Shown: positions 21,452 to 34,233, numbered from the stretch's first letter. The stretch: 64,000 nt of DNA from Suillus spraguei (GCA_016800925.1 JABCPU010000239.1:1-64000); one strand, 5' to 3'. Numbers and translations: made by a program. Notes: generated by a model not told the origin, from the letters alone.

Positions 21452-21959
21452 ATGCCACTGTTTGGGTGATGTTTGACCTTGATGTCATCCTTCGTGAACA
21501 TGTGGTCGTCGTCTACTGAAGGTTCAGGTTCTGGGTATGAGGTATCTGTAAGCCAATGACATATTAGTGGCATTATCAGTAGCAAGGCAGGTAGCGCTAT
21601 GAGATGTTGTCACATACCAATAAGTACATCATTGTGCATGCTCCATTCATGAGATGATGGTTCACGCTCAGTCTGGTGCTGCCTCGATCCACCCGCCACT
21701 TGGACAGTCTGAGATGTTGCATGTCGAAGTGCCGAATTAGCCCCTGCCACACATATTATTGCAAGAAATCAGTAAGAAATCAGTTCCATGCAAATCAACA
21801 TACCCTTCACACAAATAGCACTTGCAACGGCCTCATCTCGACATTTTTTTTCCATGTTTCTCTCGCGTGCCTTTCGGTGAGTGCTCCAGCCATGTGGCTG
21901 GATTTGTTGCCTGCATATATCACAAAGTTTCGTCCGCTCCGGGGCCATTTTTATAGACA

Positions 21960-22669
21960 CAATGATACAAAGATGATAAGGAATACACAGAGGTACTGTG
22001 GGTATGATATGAACAGAAAAGAGTGACGCGCTACCTCTTGTTGTCGAGAATCAGCGCACAGGCAGGAAAGGTCAATTGCAAGGGCGATGCAATTCCATTG
22101 AAACTCCGCGGAAAATCTTATCGTATCATTTCAGTGCACATGTCAACAACATGTCAATGATAGCCCATTGCAACCGATCTCGCAAATTTCCGACATACAG
22201 AGACCCATATGCTGGGATCTTGTGGTCACTCAAACGCCTGTGATATTTGCCCACCATCAACCTTGATTGTGGACAGTGTGGGAAGAAATATTCGTATTTC
22301 CAGCCACTGAAGGCTTGTGAAGGCCATTTATGCGGCGATACTAAATTTATGGTCATGCTTCACCTGGCAGCAAGGATCATAGGAGCGCGAGTGTTCAATC
22401 GCGTCATCGTGGAGGTCGTTCTCTAATCCATTGTTTGTGCAGGACAAGATAACTATGAACATTAACAGCGTATTGTCCGTGGGCGACGTCAGAAGGTATT
22501 ATGATTCACTGGAGGCCTAATGGTTATAGTTCTGACGCTAAATAATCTAAAGCATGTAGTCATTTCTCATTTCCTATCGAAACAATAATAAGTTCTGCTT
22601 CCAGTGCACAATGCGAGTGACCATAGAATCGAGATACCCAAGGGACGTCCACCAGTTCCTCTAGCAGCA
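21960..22669 (+). other. Intergenic stretch right of Plavaka, no gene seen
   Basis: This lies between the Plavaka start and the 3' end of the WD40-TPR gene. It should contain the right end of the Plavaka transposon, but I could not identify its terminal inverted repeat. Small frames here show no recognisable domain. Confidence 0.4.
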
Positions 22670-25317
22670 TCAACACGATCGGCCGCCTCCATGTTCTCCA
22701 GGGTCTACCTGCACTGTTACTTCTTGTTGTCGCGGTTGTAAATTGGGGTTCGGTGTAGGTCCATGATACTCTTCATCGCATATCAAGGAGTGGTCACTCC
22801 CAGGAGCACCTGTTGCAGCACAACGCTGTAGACTTACGTATCAGCGACCCAAGACGCAGTTATAAAAATTGAATGGGCACACCTGCAGACCCCGCGCAAA
22901 AGGAACATTGATAACACGTGGCCCTGCATGACGAGACCTCCAGGAGAATAGGTTTCCTAGCCGAGCTGTGATGGCGGTAGGAGTTGCGGCTGGCGGTGTA
23001 GGCGGGGAAGGTGTAGGAGCTGGTGCTGGTGCTGGTGGGGAAGCTGAACGAGTACTCATCATGGCGTGCCTCAGTCTTTTGAAGCACCCAGGGCGTTGTT
23101 GAGGTTGTGGTCGGGAATGCTATAATGCAAGATGTAAAAAAGGAAGGGGGAAGATACACTGTTGCACGCACCTGATACATTCCATGGAAGAAATCGGGCT
23201 CCATGTCATAGCCATATTGCTCTTGCCCTGGCATATCCACCTGCATAACAATCAGTAGCGAAAGAGTTGAGGAAGGGAGTGTATACACTAAGAATAGAGT
23301 CATTCTGCTCAACAAGCGCACTGTATTGCTCCTTGAATTCTGAGTGAAGTGCGAGTGAGTATGATAGTCTCAGATGACGTCCCTGAAAATTTGCCATTGG
23401 ACCAATCGAAGCAGCTGGCCTTCGTAGATTCATCAATGACGTCCATCATGTGTTTGTGTGCTTCGAGGGCTTTATCACGTTCACCCGCCAAAAGGAATGC
23501 CTGACACCGTTTCTGGTGCGCAGTAAGGCACAAAGACTGGAGATCCCAGCCGAAGAGCTGGATAAAGCACTTGGTCATGAAAAGCATCAAGTATGCATCA
23601 TCTTGGCGCACCACGGTCAACTCCTCGTATATCAAATGAATAAATTTCGATGAGAAAGCGGTGGAGTTGACAGCAATAGTGAAGTGGTCAGCGGCTTCGT
23701 CATAACGTGCGCCATCCAAGGCATTGATTCCGAGCTGAACGCGTAGATGTCTGATATGCAAGTTGCAGAGGTCAGTATCTACGACCAAACATAACCGCAT
23801 GACGCGCAAGAGGATCGGTATTCGGACAAGCGGCAGCTAGCTCTTTGATGAGTAGCATGGCTTCCTCGTGTTGATCTGCGCTGAAGAGAGCGATGGCCTG
23901 AAACACGCAGTGAAGCAGAGAAGATATGAGACGAATTAAAACTACCTTTATCAAGAGAAGAAAATGGCTGGCTTCTGGATCCTGGTTGGTGAACATGGAT
24001 GCCGCGTCGAATGCTATCCGTGCCTCCCGAACATGACCTTTTCCACAGAGGGCGATGCCTTTGGAGATGTAACCTGTCAATGAGGGCCGAATGCTGATAG
24101 ACTGTGTCACAAACGAAAGTTAGCCTTTAGTAAGAGGGCCATGATAGGTCAGTATAACTCACCTTGATCGCGTCACCAAGAGCGAGGTTCCAGGCGTGTT
24201 TTCGGGCCAGAATAAATGAGCGATGGGCATATGAAGTATAGTCATTGGCGTCGGTGTGGATGTCTTGAGTGAGTGACTCTTCAGCGATAGACAAATCTCC
24301 GGTTATACATGCATCATGGGCTGCTGTGATAGCGAGGATCTGCACAAAGGATGCTCGAATTATGTTATGAGAGTCAAGGATATAAACTCGCCTTTGAACT
24401 TGCGTTCCTTGGTACTGCCCACTCCGATATCTTATTATCATAACCTCCGCTGAGGATATGGTTGCCGTCAGAGGAGAAAGTCACAGATATCGGTGATGAT
24501 GAATGCTGGAAGATGGCGATGGTCCGCCGATCTGAGAGCCGCCAGAGACGGACATGGTTGTCTGCAGATATGGAAGCGACGAGGGTGCCAGAGGAATGAA
24601 TGACAATGGCGTAGATATTTTCAGTGTGGCCTTGCCAGGGATGACCGACCTGCTGCCAGGTCAATGGATCCCACTCTCATATGGTAGGATCATTTTGATC
24701 GCCTGCTGAAAGAAGGCGTTTGCCATCGGGCGTCTACGCGAGTGACAAGTTCCAATCTGTGTGACCATTGAAAGATGCGGCGCGTTCCCTTGTGCCTGGA
24801 TTATAAATTTGGATAGTCTGGAATGCTGCGATGGCGAGAAGTTCTCCACATGGTGAATACCGTAGGGAGCAGACATCAATATCATTACCACACTCTATTG
24901 GTTCTCCTTGCATCTCCCACGTTTTGGTACACCAAAACCTCGTTTCGTCATTGAACCAGTGGCCAGCATCGTACCATCGGGAGAAAGATCCAACGAGTTA
25001 ATATCACTGAAGTGGGCTTCGATGGGTTGGGTGAGGGAATCACCAGTTTCACCGTGCCAAGCAATGATTTCTCCTTTTCGATCACCACTTGCTATTATTT
25101 GACCATCTCGTGATACCGCCAATGCCTGCACATCACTGCTATGCCCCTCCATCTTCTTCAACACAACACCTGTCTCCAAGTTCCAAAGACGAAGTGTCTT
25201 ATCCCATGAACCCGTAACCATTCGTCGCTTATTGGGGAAAACCGCGACTGCCCTTACGGTCTCTTCATGATCTTCAAAAGTTCAAATGAGCGTGGTGTTT
25301 GGAGTGAGCGGTGACAT
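22670..25317 (-). pseudogene. WD40-repeat/TPR-like protein gene, degenerate
   Basis: This is a multi-exon host-type gene from ATG at 25317 to the stop at 22670-22672. The first half is a beta-propeller of WD40 repeats (VTGSWDKTLRLWNLETGVVL, ASISADNHVRLWRLSDRRTI, ILSGGYDNKISEWAV). The second half is helical, TPR-like (AITAAHDACITGDLSIAEES, FLLAGERDKALEAHKHMM), with a proline/alanine-rich tail and end HGGGRSC. Such proteins are abundant in agaricomycetes and are probably scaffolds; no specific role is known. Breaks are a TGA at 25282-25284, a one-base deletion near 24957 (the frame moves before ETRFWCTKTWEM), a TAG near 24734 where a tryptophan is expected, and a TGA near 24676 before EWDPLTW. 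It is likely a pseudogene. Confidence 0.7.
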
Positions 25318-25740
25318 TTTACTGGAGGTTGATGGCTGAGGGATGTGGGTGTTTTCCTGAAGCTGCAGAGGTACATGTAAGTATTGTCTGTTTTATGCTG
25401 CATCATTGCGCTAACCTAGTTCGTTACCGTAGACGCCGAAGACACGAGGTAGTTCACCTCCGTTCCACCGAAGATGCTCCCTGCGAATTATATCGCCTTC
25501 CTTGACAACATAGCGCTCCATGAAAAACTAGGCAGTTGAAAACATTCAGGGTTTTTGGGGTGTTTTTAATATATTTTTTATTGGAGGTTGATGGCTGAGG
25601 GATTGTCGGCGTCTTTCCTTAAGTTGCAGAGGCGCGCATGTTGTGCTGCTTCTCCACACTAACCTAACTCGTTTCCATAGACGGCCAGGACACGAGGTAG
25701 TAGTCCAAAGATGATTCCCACGAGTCATTACCGCCTGTGT
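25317..25740. repeat. Local duplication upstream of the WD40-TPR gene
   Basis: Two related stretches, about 25317-25470 and 25577-25720, both contain GGAGGTTGATGGCTGAGGGA and ACACGAGGTAGT, in the same order and orientation. It is a tandem duplication with about 260 bp period that covers the promoter side of the WD40-TPR gene. Confidence 0.65.
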
Positions 25741-25989
25741 ACATGCATCTGATTTTCATATTTGCCTTCCCATTCAGTGGCGAGAGTGCAGCTGCTACCT
25801 CCCGGCTCTGGCTGAAAGATATCCTATCTATCATGCATTGATATCATTATCTCTAGTGTCGAGCAGTGTCTCCAACACTTCATCATTTGTCCGAGTGCAT
25901 ATAACTTTCTGCAAGTATCATCTCATCTCGTCGATTCTCAAGATATTCATGCGCACCTGATGCAACCAAATGTTTGTCTTCTCGTGCCT

Positions 25990-27380
25990 GAAATCCGCCT
26001 TTAATGAAAGAATTTCTGGCTTTCAATACGCATCTTATCCGAATCACAATTTTCAAAGACAGTCTTGCTTCTAGCGTTTTGCTCCTCGCTTTGCCTCAGT
26101 TTCTCTGCCAACCCCTCGTGGCACAGGCACACGGCGACACTTTGTGCGTTGGTCGATGTAGGAGCAAGTGATGCAGAATGGCCGCTCGCAGTGTGGCCAT
26201 GGGATGAAGGTACCTGGCCGTTCCTCAGAGAGGTCGCAAGCCCATAATCTTTTGCACACACAACACGTCATGGCGCTCGCATTCCGGGCTGATTTGAACA
26301 GACTAACGTGTACGATCAGAGCAGGTCCGTCATTCTAAGTAGGACTTAAGCTTGGAATGGTAAATGCGGTCTTGAGTGGCATAAGCCATCATAAGACGGC
26401 GTGTTGTCTGGCGTCCCCATAAGAAGGAATTGGAGACAAGGCCGACAGGAAGACCAGTACATGTACATGGTAACTGATCTTTCGCGCAGCACCAGGTGTT
26501 GCACTCTGGACAGTGTTCTAACCGCTTAGATGCTTGAGGCATGAGAGACATAGTACTTCATCTGGATGCGTGATGCACCATGCGAGCGGGGGTTCAAGAG
26601 ATCCACGACAATCACGCGACTCGTATAATGCAACCTGGTAGCTGTTGCAGCAGATAAGTTTGGAGCTGCATATAGAACACTACCAGAAAGCTGGTGGTAA
26701 GCTGGTGTCTGTGTCGACAGGAACCTGTTGCTGTGGAACACCCACGTTGATGGTATCTCTGCCGCAGTCAATTCACGTTATGATAATGTAAACATAAATC
26801 AATACTTACCTCCACTTGCAGCTGTTTCCATATCCTACGTGTAAAATAACTTTCTGTCAGTGTCTCACTGACGAGAGCATACATCGGACCTCGCGAGATC
26901 AAACTCATATGTCCATGATAACCGACGTGAGCTCGCGGGGAACAGGAATGCAAACAACACGCCAATGGTCTTGGATCTGCATGTCACAGAATACAAAGCG
27001 ATTAACATGAATGACGAGGCTTGATAGGTCTGGGGGTCCTGGATTTTCTTCTGTCAAGGGTTGCCACTGTGGTGATATTTTCGTTTTGTGGGGACAATAT
27101 GTGGTAGGCAGTTTTCATGACCCGAAGTACATTTATCTGGGCGTCCAGGCTACAAATAGAAGAAGAATTTAATTATATAATTTAGAGTCACACACCGCCG
27201 CAAGTTTGACTCGGACACTCATCGCAGACCGCAAGCACAGCTCTGACCAAACATCCTTCGTCACGCTTACTGCTGGATGATCATTATCATACCAGTCAAT
27301 ACTACCTTTTGATGATGTTGGACTTTCTGCTCTCAGGCTATACCGAATATTCAGAGTCTCGCGCCTTATCAAACGATTTT
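25990..27380 (-). pseudogene. Degenerate multi-exon remnant, cysteine-rich end
   Basis: Several minus-strand stretches look coding but change frame. They are WYDNDHPAVSVTKDVWSELC (27.25 kb), HWRVVCIPVPRELTSVIMDI followed after a shift by SLISRGPMYALVSETL (26.9 kb), a segment near 26.6 kb, and cysteine-rich pieces CPECNTWCCAKDQLPCTC (26.5 kb) and CCVCKRLWACDLSEERPG (26.25 kb). Splice-like GTAAGT sites separate some of them. The cysteine clusters suggest a zinc-binding C terminus, but I cannot name a family. Treat exon limits as approximate. Confidence 0.35.
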
Positions 27381-27900
27381 ACCTTCAAGTTTCAAAATAA
27401 GGGCCCTTAAATCATCCTTCGATACGTACGAGTACAGTCATCATGATTTGTCTTGATCGGAGCTTACTCTGCCGTATCTTCATCAGCCCAAGGCTAACTG
27501 ACCTGTGATTCCATCACAGCCCTTACTACCATGCGTTCTTTGAGGGGACAGCAAAGTAAGGAACATGACTCAGGCTTACTCACCAGGCTGAGTTTTCCGT
27601 CATGTCGCGAAAGCCGTGATACAGAATCACTTACGACTCACTCCGGCACATGAAGTAACTACATAAAGTACTTTAGTCAAATTATTGATTGATAGGAAAG
27701 CACCTGGCCAAGTGAGTACTCTATTTGCGGACCAACTGATAATTAGTGAATTGTTTACGCTGCAACCTTCTGTTGCTCATGTCATATTAATATCACGCGG
27801 CGCTAGTTCTCCTTGTTACCTGGAGCTATAAGAACTCCTCCAGTTTCATTTGTATGTCCACACTTCATATTCACATTCACTATATCTTGCTACACCATCA

Positions 27901-30261
27901 TGGCTTCAGAAGACCTTCATGAAATTTCCGCCAACTGGATCAAAAGCCTAGAGCTTGCATCGTCCACCGGAGATGCTACGTCATTTGTGAGCCATTTCCA
28001 TTCGGACGGATGGTTTAGAGGTTAGTGCTTGTCCAAGGAATTAGGGCGCACTCACAAGTGTTCTCTCTTTAGATCTACTGTGTTTTTCTTGGAATTTTAG
28101 GACGCTATCAGGCTCGGACCAAATACGCGGATTCCTCTCGGAAGTGGTTGATGGAAAGCCACGACTTGAGCATTCCGGTCTCCGTGACTTCAAGTTAGAG
28201 GATCACAGCGTCAATGCACCTTCACCATTTAAATTGCCAGGTCCGCAAGGCATTGAAGGAGTACAAGGTGGCTTCGCATTTACCATCACGAAACCGGCTG
28301 CAATTGGACGAGGCTTTTTCCGTCTGACGCAAGACGCCGATGGGAAGTGGAAGGCTTTAACTCTTTTCACAAATATGCAGGACCTCGTCGGGCATGAGGA
28401 GTCTTCCGCCGATAAACGTGGCATATATGAGTGTCGAAAAACGACCTGGGAGGAGGATGTCGAGCAAAGTTCCGTGCTATAGAGGCGGACCCCACTGTTT
28501 TGATCGGTGAGTTGCAGTTTCTCTCATTAATTATGATGACTTGATGAGTGTGAAAAGTTGGTGGTGGACAATGCGGTCTTATGTCTGCAGCACGACTGGG
28601 TAGGTTGGGCATCCGTGCGCTTGTAATCGAGAAAAATTCGCGTGTCGGAGACTCCTGGGGACAACGGTATGTGCAAACACGGGGATACTGTGTTGTTCTT
28701 CATTATAGATGCGAATCACAGGTACCCGAACCTTACTCTGCATACTCCCGCATATCAGAATTCTAGTACGTCTTACCGTCTTTCTATTAGAGGCTTGGGC
28801 TAATCTATACGCAGTGCTTTACAGTCCCTATCCGTATGTGCCTTTCGTCATTCAAATGTATCACGTATCTGAGTGATGCTAGGACAACCTTCCCCAACTA
28901 CATTCCTAAGGGGAAACTTGCTCATTTCCTGGATTCATACGCTGTGGACCAGGAATTGTGTATCTGGCTCTCGAGTAGCATAGCTGCAACTCCAGTTTAC
29001 GATTCATCTTCCGCAAGATGGACTGTGGATGTCCAGCACGGAGATAAGAGAGTAGTCCTTAACCCGAAGCACCTGGTACTTGCCACAGGAAGCGGGAGCC
29101 CTCGTATTCCTACTTGGAATGGAATGGATGAATTTCAAGGAGCCTTGTATCATTCCGACTTTCATAAAGATGCAGAGCAATTCCGTGGCAAACGCATTGT
29201 CGTTGTGGGTGCGGTAAGTCCTATGTGTTGATTTCATACGTCCGCACACTCACGAGAGTGTCAGGGCAATGCTAGTGGAGATATATGTCAAGATTTCGTA
29301 GCGCATGGTGCTGCTGAGGTGCGTGTATGGATTAAACAATATTAAAGTCATGGTTACATAAGGAAGAAAAGGTGACAATGGTGCAAAGAAGCGCTACATT
29401 CGTTATATCCTCCAGTGCCGCAGAGCAAACTCAGTTCAAGATGCCTTTCCCTGATGGGATCCCTGTCGAGGAACTGGATTTCCACAATAATTCAATGCCT
29501 TTGGCCTTCCTCCTGCAACTGGCAAAATCAGGCGGGACCCAACACTTAAAAATGTTGGACAAGGAACTCCACGATGGTTTGCGCAAGGTTGGATTCAACT
29601 TAACATGGGAACTTTCGCCTGGTAGTGGTGAAGTTGGGGTTGCAGCATTCTTGTTTGACCGCCTGGCGTCAGGAACTAGTGCGTTCAGATTTGTTCCCGA
29701 GACGAGTGACATTTCAAACATCATACAGTGCTCGACACTGGCTACGGTAAGCTAATTGTCGAAGGCAGAGTCAAGGTAGGACTTGTATCTAGTGTTAGAA
29801 GGCTGTGGCTGATCAATATGATGCTGGCCAGATCAAGCAAGGCCAAGACATCAGCCACTTCGACAAAGATGGGATCACGTTCAAAGATGGCTCCAAGCTT
29901 TCAGCAGATGTTATCGTCCTAGCGTATGGTCTGACTGGTAGTTTCTCGTTGGTCTTTCTAACGCATGTTGCAGTACAGGAATTGAACCCATCATGAAGAC
30001 TACGAGAGCTCTCCTTGGCAATGAGATTACTGATCAACTTCTTCCGTCTAGAGTGTGGGGCCTTGATTCAGAGGGAGAACTTAATCAGATTTATCGACCA
30101 TCTGGACATCCAGGACTTTGGCTTACTATGGGTGGATTTGCGTTCTCACGTTTCTACAGTAAACACCTGGTGGGTTATTTTCCTGTCTGTCTATATATCT
30201 TTTGATGAATACGATGATACAGGGTCTCCATATCTTGGCGAGAGAGCTCGGTATAGCATGA
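27901..30261 (+). pseudogene. Flavin-containing monooxygenase with NTF2-like N-terminal domain
   Basis: The first exon starts MASEDLHEISANWIKSLEL. The N-terminal 190 residues or so look like a SnoaL/NTF2-like domain. Then come the FAD-binding GGGQCGLMSAARLG motif (28.57 kb), ELCIWLSS, the second Rossmann motif GKRIVVVGAGNASGD (29.2 kb, across an intron) and VWGLDSEGELN near the end. About nine short introns are visible and the stop is TGA at 30259-30261. It would oxidise small molecules with NADPH and O2; the substrate is unknown. At 28458-28462 two extra bases shift the frame between TTWEED and IEADPTVLI, so the gene is broken unless this is an assembly error. Otherwise it is complete. Confidence 0.72.
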
Positions 30262-31533
30262 CAAAAGGGGTGTTGCTGTTATATATGATATATCTGTATC
30301 GCAGGTCAGAATTGTGGATACGACGTTATGACTACCATGGAGCAATGACAGAACACCGACGAAGAGCTCTCCATGCCTATCTGTCGCATATTTTCATTCT
30401 GGTGACTGATGTCAAGTCATTTTGATAAGGTTTGAATACAGTATCTATCTTCCTGGCTTTTTTGTCAATGTGAGAATGCATATCCGAACATTGCATCGAT
30501 TCAACTCGTTAACTTGCCAGAGTAGGTCCAACACGTGGCACTATGGTGAGTTTTCAGTGCCCCCGAGTATCCTGCTGCATAAAAGCACGAGTCCACTACA
30601 GTAATCCACATTATGCATCATCCTGCCACGAACAGGTGTTATCGTCCTGCAGGAGCTTCCCCTGGATATATTACATATACTACAAGTATGCCCCTTCCTT
30701 GCCCTGTTTTGTTTCACTGTGTGACTCATCTAGGCAGCGCTGTAATCGATCAAAAATATCAGGCCCTCGCGACAGATAACACCATCGTCGTGACCATGGA
30801 TAGCCGCCAACACTCTGTTTCCCCATATCGTCTTCGATTACAACTCTAATACAGTATTGGAAACTATGTTGGCACTCCGCCTGGCCCACGTCAGGTAGTG
30901 TGCCCTCTCTGACTTCTTGTGACCTCACCATTTCTGATTTTGATTATCTGCTGGCGGCCAAATGCTACAGTGTCAATGGGAACGAGCGCAGCATAGCATG
31001 GGCCCGAACGAGTGTGGGCTGGAATGGACAACAGCAGCGCATCCAGCAGTCGTATTTAATTGTAGCTGTATACCTGTAAACTGCATTATCGTAGCAACCC
31101 AATATCAGCAGATCTGGTACGATCTAGGGATAATGTGAAAATATTGCATGCACAATCGCACACATTTGCACATGTGCTATTAGTCTCATTTTTCTATTGA
31201 GAGTGTGTCGCTTAATGTGGACAATTTCACGCAGCCTGAGCCATTCTCAGAACAGTGGGTGTTCATTGGGTCTGATGCTTAACCCTATATCAGTAATTAT
31301 TGTAACCATGTATGAACCGTGTATGTCGATGTTTAACTCATACTTAGACATCAATATTCAATCATCATGACTCCGAGAAGTTGAGTGCGTTTGGTACCGA
31401 GTCGACAGCAGGCCAGTTGGAAACGTTCAGTAGTTCCCCATCAAATTGCTAATCTTTGCTGGCGATCTGCCGGCATTGTGGATATCATGGCGTCTGTTTG
31501 AAGGCACGCCAACCAAGAATTCTAAAGAACAGT
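30262..31533 (+). other. Intergenic stretch, no gene seen
   Basis: This lies between the monooxygenase stop and the SSP1 promoter. Short frames on both strands lack recognisable domains, conserved splice structure or repeats. Confidence 0.4.
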
Positions 31534-31550
31534 ATTCAGCACATAAAAGC
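31534..31550 (+). promoter_or_regulatory. Core promoter motif of SSP1
   Basis: ATTCAGCACATAAAAGC, 67 bases before the start codon. The same motif with one or two changes stands before SSP2 (58437) and SSP3 (63226, minus). The ATAAAA core is the probable TATA box. Confidence 0.6.
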
Positions 31551-31617
31551 CAACCGTCGTCTTACAATTTCCTTCAGAGTTATCTGATCCGATACCACGC
31601 TAGTCACAAACACTACA

Positions 31618-31856
31618 ATGCGTTTCTCCTCTGCAATCATCTTCACCGTCGTTGCTGCTTTAGCATCATCAATCTCTGCCATGCCGGCTGACACTGCTGA
31701 CGCTGCTGCCGATAAATGTCCGTTGATGTGCCTTTCGGACAAGCATTGCAGCAGCATGAACTGCGATTTTCAGGAATGTGTGAGTATCAGCAGTTTTCCT
31801 GAACTTTACAACAACATAACTCATCTGCATGGCAGGTCTATTTTTTCTGCACCTGA
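31618..31856 (+). CDS. Small secreted six-cysteine protein SSP1
   Basis: Two exons (31618-31779, 31836-31856) encode 60 residues. Residues 1-21 (MRFS...SSISA) are a clear signal peptide. The mature part has six cysteines spaced C-x3-C-x5-C-x4-C-x4-C-x4-C, probably three disulfides. The 56-nt intron (GTGAGT...GCAG) lies directly after the fifth cysteine codon. Without splicing, the frame runs on into a different tail that lacks the sixth cysteine. Paralogues are at 58489 and 63143. The function is unknown; the format resembles effector-like or defence-like small secreted proteins, but nothing here shows a target. Confidence 0.75.
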
Positions 31857-34233
31857 GTGAGTCGTGTTTCCGAGCCTGCTTTCATCAGTGTAGTATGGCT
31901 GTTTTCACTGATGCGCGCGCGAGTTATCAGTGATTCGTAGAGTCGATCAACGTGCACTAGGAAAATATTGGTTCACTTACAGCTCTGTACATACGGGAAT
32001 TGGCGTGAAGTTTTTGTGGAATATAGGGGTCATGATGTTGTACTAATATAAGACGTGTGGCCATCAGGAAAACCACCTCTGTCAACTAGACAGGCTATGA
32101 AATTAACCACATGAAAGGAGATGAGTTAGCCTAGCACTTGAATGTCGATCACGTGGTCTAAAATATACACTTACGTAATCACGTAGAATGTACTTACTGT
32201 CTCCGCATCTAGTATTACTCACAAACAAGATTCTTTTGTTATTATTCTCACTGCGTGGTCCCGCACCCGGAATTATTATGAGTAGTTCTCCAGTCCTACC
32301 ATATGGTACTAGTGTTGATCAGAACTCGGGAGTTTTGCCAACACAGATTGAATTCAGGAGAATGTGAAAACCGACGTGGCACGGCCCGCCCTGATCAACG
32401 ATAAATTTAAGTGCCTGGAACGAGTTGACTATCGCTACTACTTACAAATATTGCAGCGACACTGATAACTGCTCGTCCCGGAAGTTGCGTCAATTCAAGG
32501 TACGAGCAATTGCTCCTTCAAGCCTATGCAAGACCCCGAGGAGCCCATCAAGACAATACTCTACAATTGTAGCGCTGACGTGGCCGTTTCTTACTATCCT
32601 GCCTCCACGGCCAACCCTGCGTCCGCTGCTCCTACATCTCCGAGTTACTATCCTGCCTCCACGGCCAAGTTCCAACACTGCGTCCGCTGCTCCTACCATG
32701 ACATCTCCGAGTCCTTTTATTCACCACCGTATCACAAATTCGCTGCAGCTGCAACAATCTCGCCTCCCCGGATCTCCTTCACCCCTTCAACTTTCAACAC
32801 CTCAATGCCACTTTCTATACTATGCCAAAGCATCATCGAAATACTCTTATCATTGCGTCACACATGTTGTAGTATTCAAACCATTAATAAAAACTGCACT
32901 ATCAGACATTGTATCATTCATGGTCCGCTACTCTACAGCTCCTTGCAAGGTACTGAAAGTGCTCAGTTGGTCTCGAGTGGGAGAAATATGGGGATGTACC
33001 GTGGACGTGGTAGGAAGTGCGGCACTAAAAGATGGGGAACGAGCTCGATGATCTGTGACACGTGCACCAGCAGTTAGTGCGTAAGTAAGAGTGCTGAATG
33101 TCGATACAAGGATGATAGTGGAACTGGGTATCAGTAACGAGTTGGGAGGTTGGGCCTCGACGGAAGGAAGGGTGAGACCGACACATGCGAAGCTTGTGTT
33201 GCCTTCCAAGGGCAAAGACTTTACGTATCTAACTGAAATCCGTTTGAGTACGCCCATTTATCCAACTGGTTCATTGTCATACTGGTGAGTTGTAGCCCAG
33301 AAAACCTAATTCGAATTTCAAAATACAAAGGATCTATTCGAGTGCTGCCACTAGTCATCATGGACGACGTGTATCCACACGTCTACCACTCGGACAAGGA
33401 CAGGATGGCATTGTCACGATGAACAGGCTCTCGGCCTATGAAACAGGCCTTCTGGCTGACATCTCCGCTGAAACAAGTGTGAGTGTCTGGGACTGGGACG
33501 GCCTTTTTGAGAGATGCGACCAATGTGGAAGGTATTTCGTTGCACTTTGAATACATATCCCACATTGTAGAGCATGAATGGTTTCGCTAATATATATCCT
33601 GTTGTCAATAAAATTTTGTCAAAATTTTATGATGCTTCATTCAAGGTGACGGGGGTCTATGAATAGCCGTACACGCAGTTGCTCGTACCTTGAAATGACG
33701 AGCCAATATTTTTCTGACGAGTAACAGGGGACGCAAGACTCTGCTAACTGCTCGAATCCAGGGTTGTCGCAGCAACCTACCGTCGAACGTTCGAAGGATC
33801 TTATCAAGCGCTAACTGTTCCTCTGCGCTAATCAAATGCTACTCTTATTTTGGCTACTGGAAGCTTCAATATATTGATTACTTAATAAACTTATGATGTT
33901 ACATAATATTGCAGCTGCTTTCGTAACACCAGATCTGATATTGTTCCTCTGGAGCTCAATAAACAAAAACGTCCCCGCTTGTAACGATATTTGGGCACGC
34001 GAAGTGCCCCAAAATGGCACCTTGTCCGACGCTCTGCCTGTGATACTCCTGCCATGTCTGGAAACTGCTGTCACATTCCATTGGTAGCAGCAATGGGTGA
34101 CCTTGTCTGGCCATATGGCATCCAGTGGCATATGCACGCCGAGCTGCCTCCAAACTGTCAAGGCTCTCTCATCTCACAGGTTCTGTTGTTCAAAGACTAT
34201 TCAAAGTGGGCGTGGGCAAAGTGACTCAGGTGT
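31857..34233 (+). other. Intergenic stretch, no confident gene
   Basis: Frames of 60-210 codons occur on both strands at 32425-33290, overlapping each other with no domain or splice support. A short duplication lies at about 32590-32700. A small inverted repeat (AAAATTTTGTCAAAATTTTA) is at about 33609. The right end is the left terminus of the TET-carrying element. Confidence 0.4.
32590..32700 (+). repeat. Short tandem duplication, about 55-60 bp x 2
   Basis: TTACTATCCTGCCTCCACGG occurs at about 32592 and again at about 32646. Each is followed by a near-identical tail with GCGTCCGCTGCTCCTAC and ACATCTCCGAG. Confidence 0.6.

Larger units (their letters stand above)
10300..21948 (-). pseudogene. 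Plavaka-type DNA transposase gene, split by gypsy-2
   Basis: This is a multi-exon minus-strand gene starting at 21948 (MAPERTKLCDICRQQI), with an N-terminal C-x2-C...H...C finger-like segment, and ending at 10300. Landmarks are HHPNSGIKAKVYAFEDFQ (spanning the insertion), WLPFKSRLEFEVAQIA (13.2 kb), YRDLWEWAADLLRDPRLFPH (12.9 kb), the KTKLSTSGTAKAYPVV block (12.7 kb), WFECLDRLSRWFFPSILIL and LSADYEEQ (12.35 kb), FPRWRN (11.75 kb) and GATRNYNTKPNEKMHG (11.3 kb). These follow the order of Plavaka transposases of agaricomycetes, an RNase H-fold group. Gypsy-2 inserted between G and I of HHPNSGIK, and removing it with one ATGCC copy restores the frame. At least one in-frame TAG lies near 12445. 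The terminal repeats of the transposon were not found. Confidence 0.8.

Noticed and set aside
31618..31860. Unspliced reading of SSP1 giving an 80-residue protein
   Set aside because: A GTGAGT donor and GCAG acceptor in the same position as in SSP2 and SSP3 give the conserved six-cysteine form.
32425..33288. Overlapping frames on both strands, serine/threonine/proline-rich
   Set aside because: No domain, no consistent strand preference and a short tandem duplication inside; coding status could not be supported.
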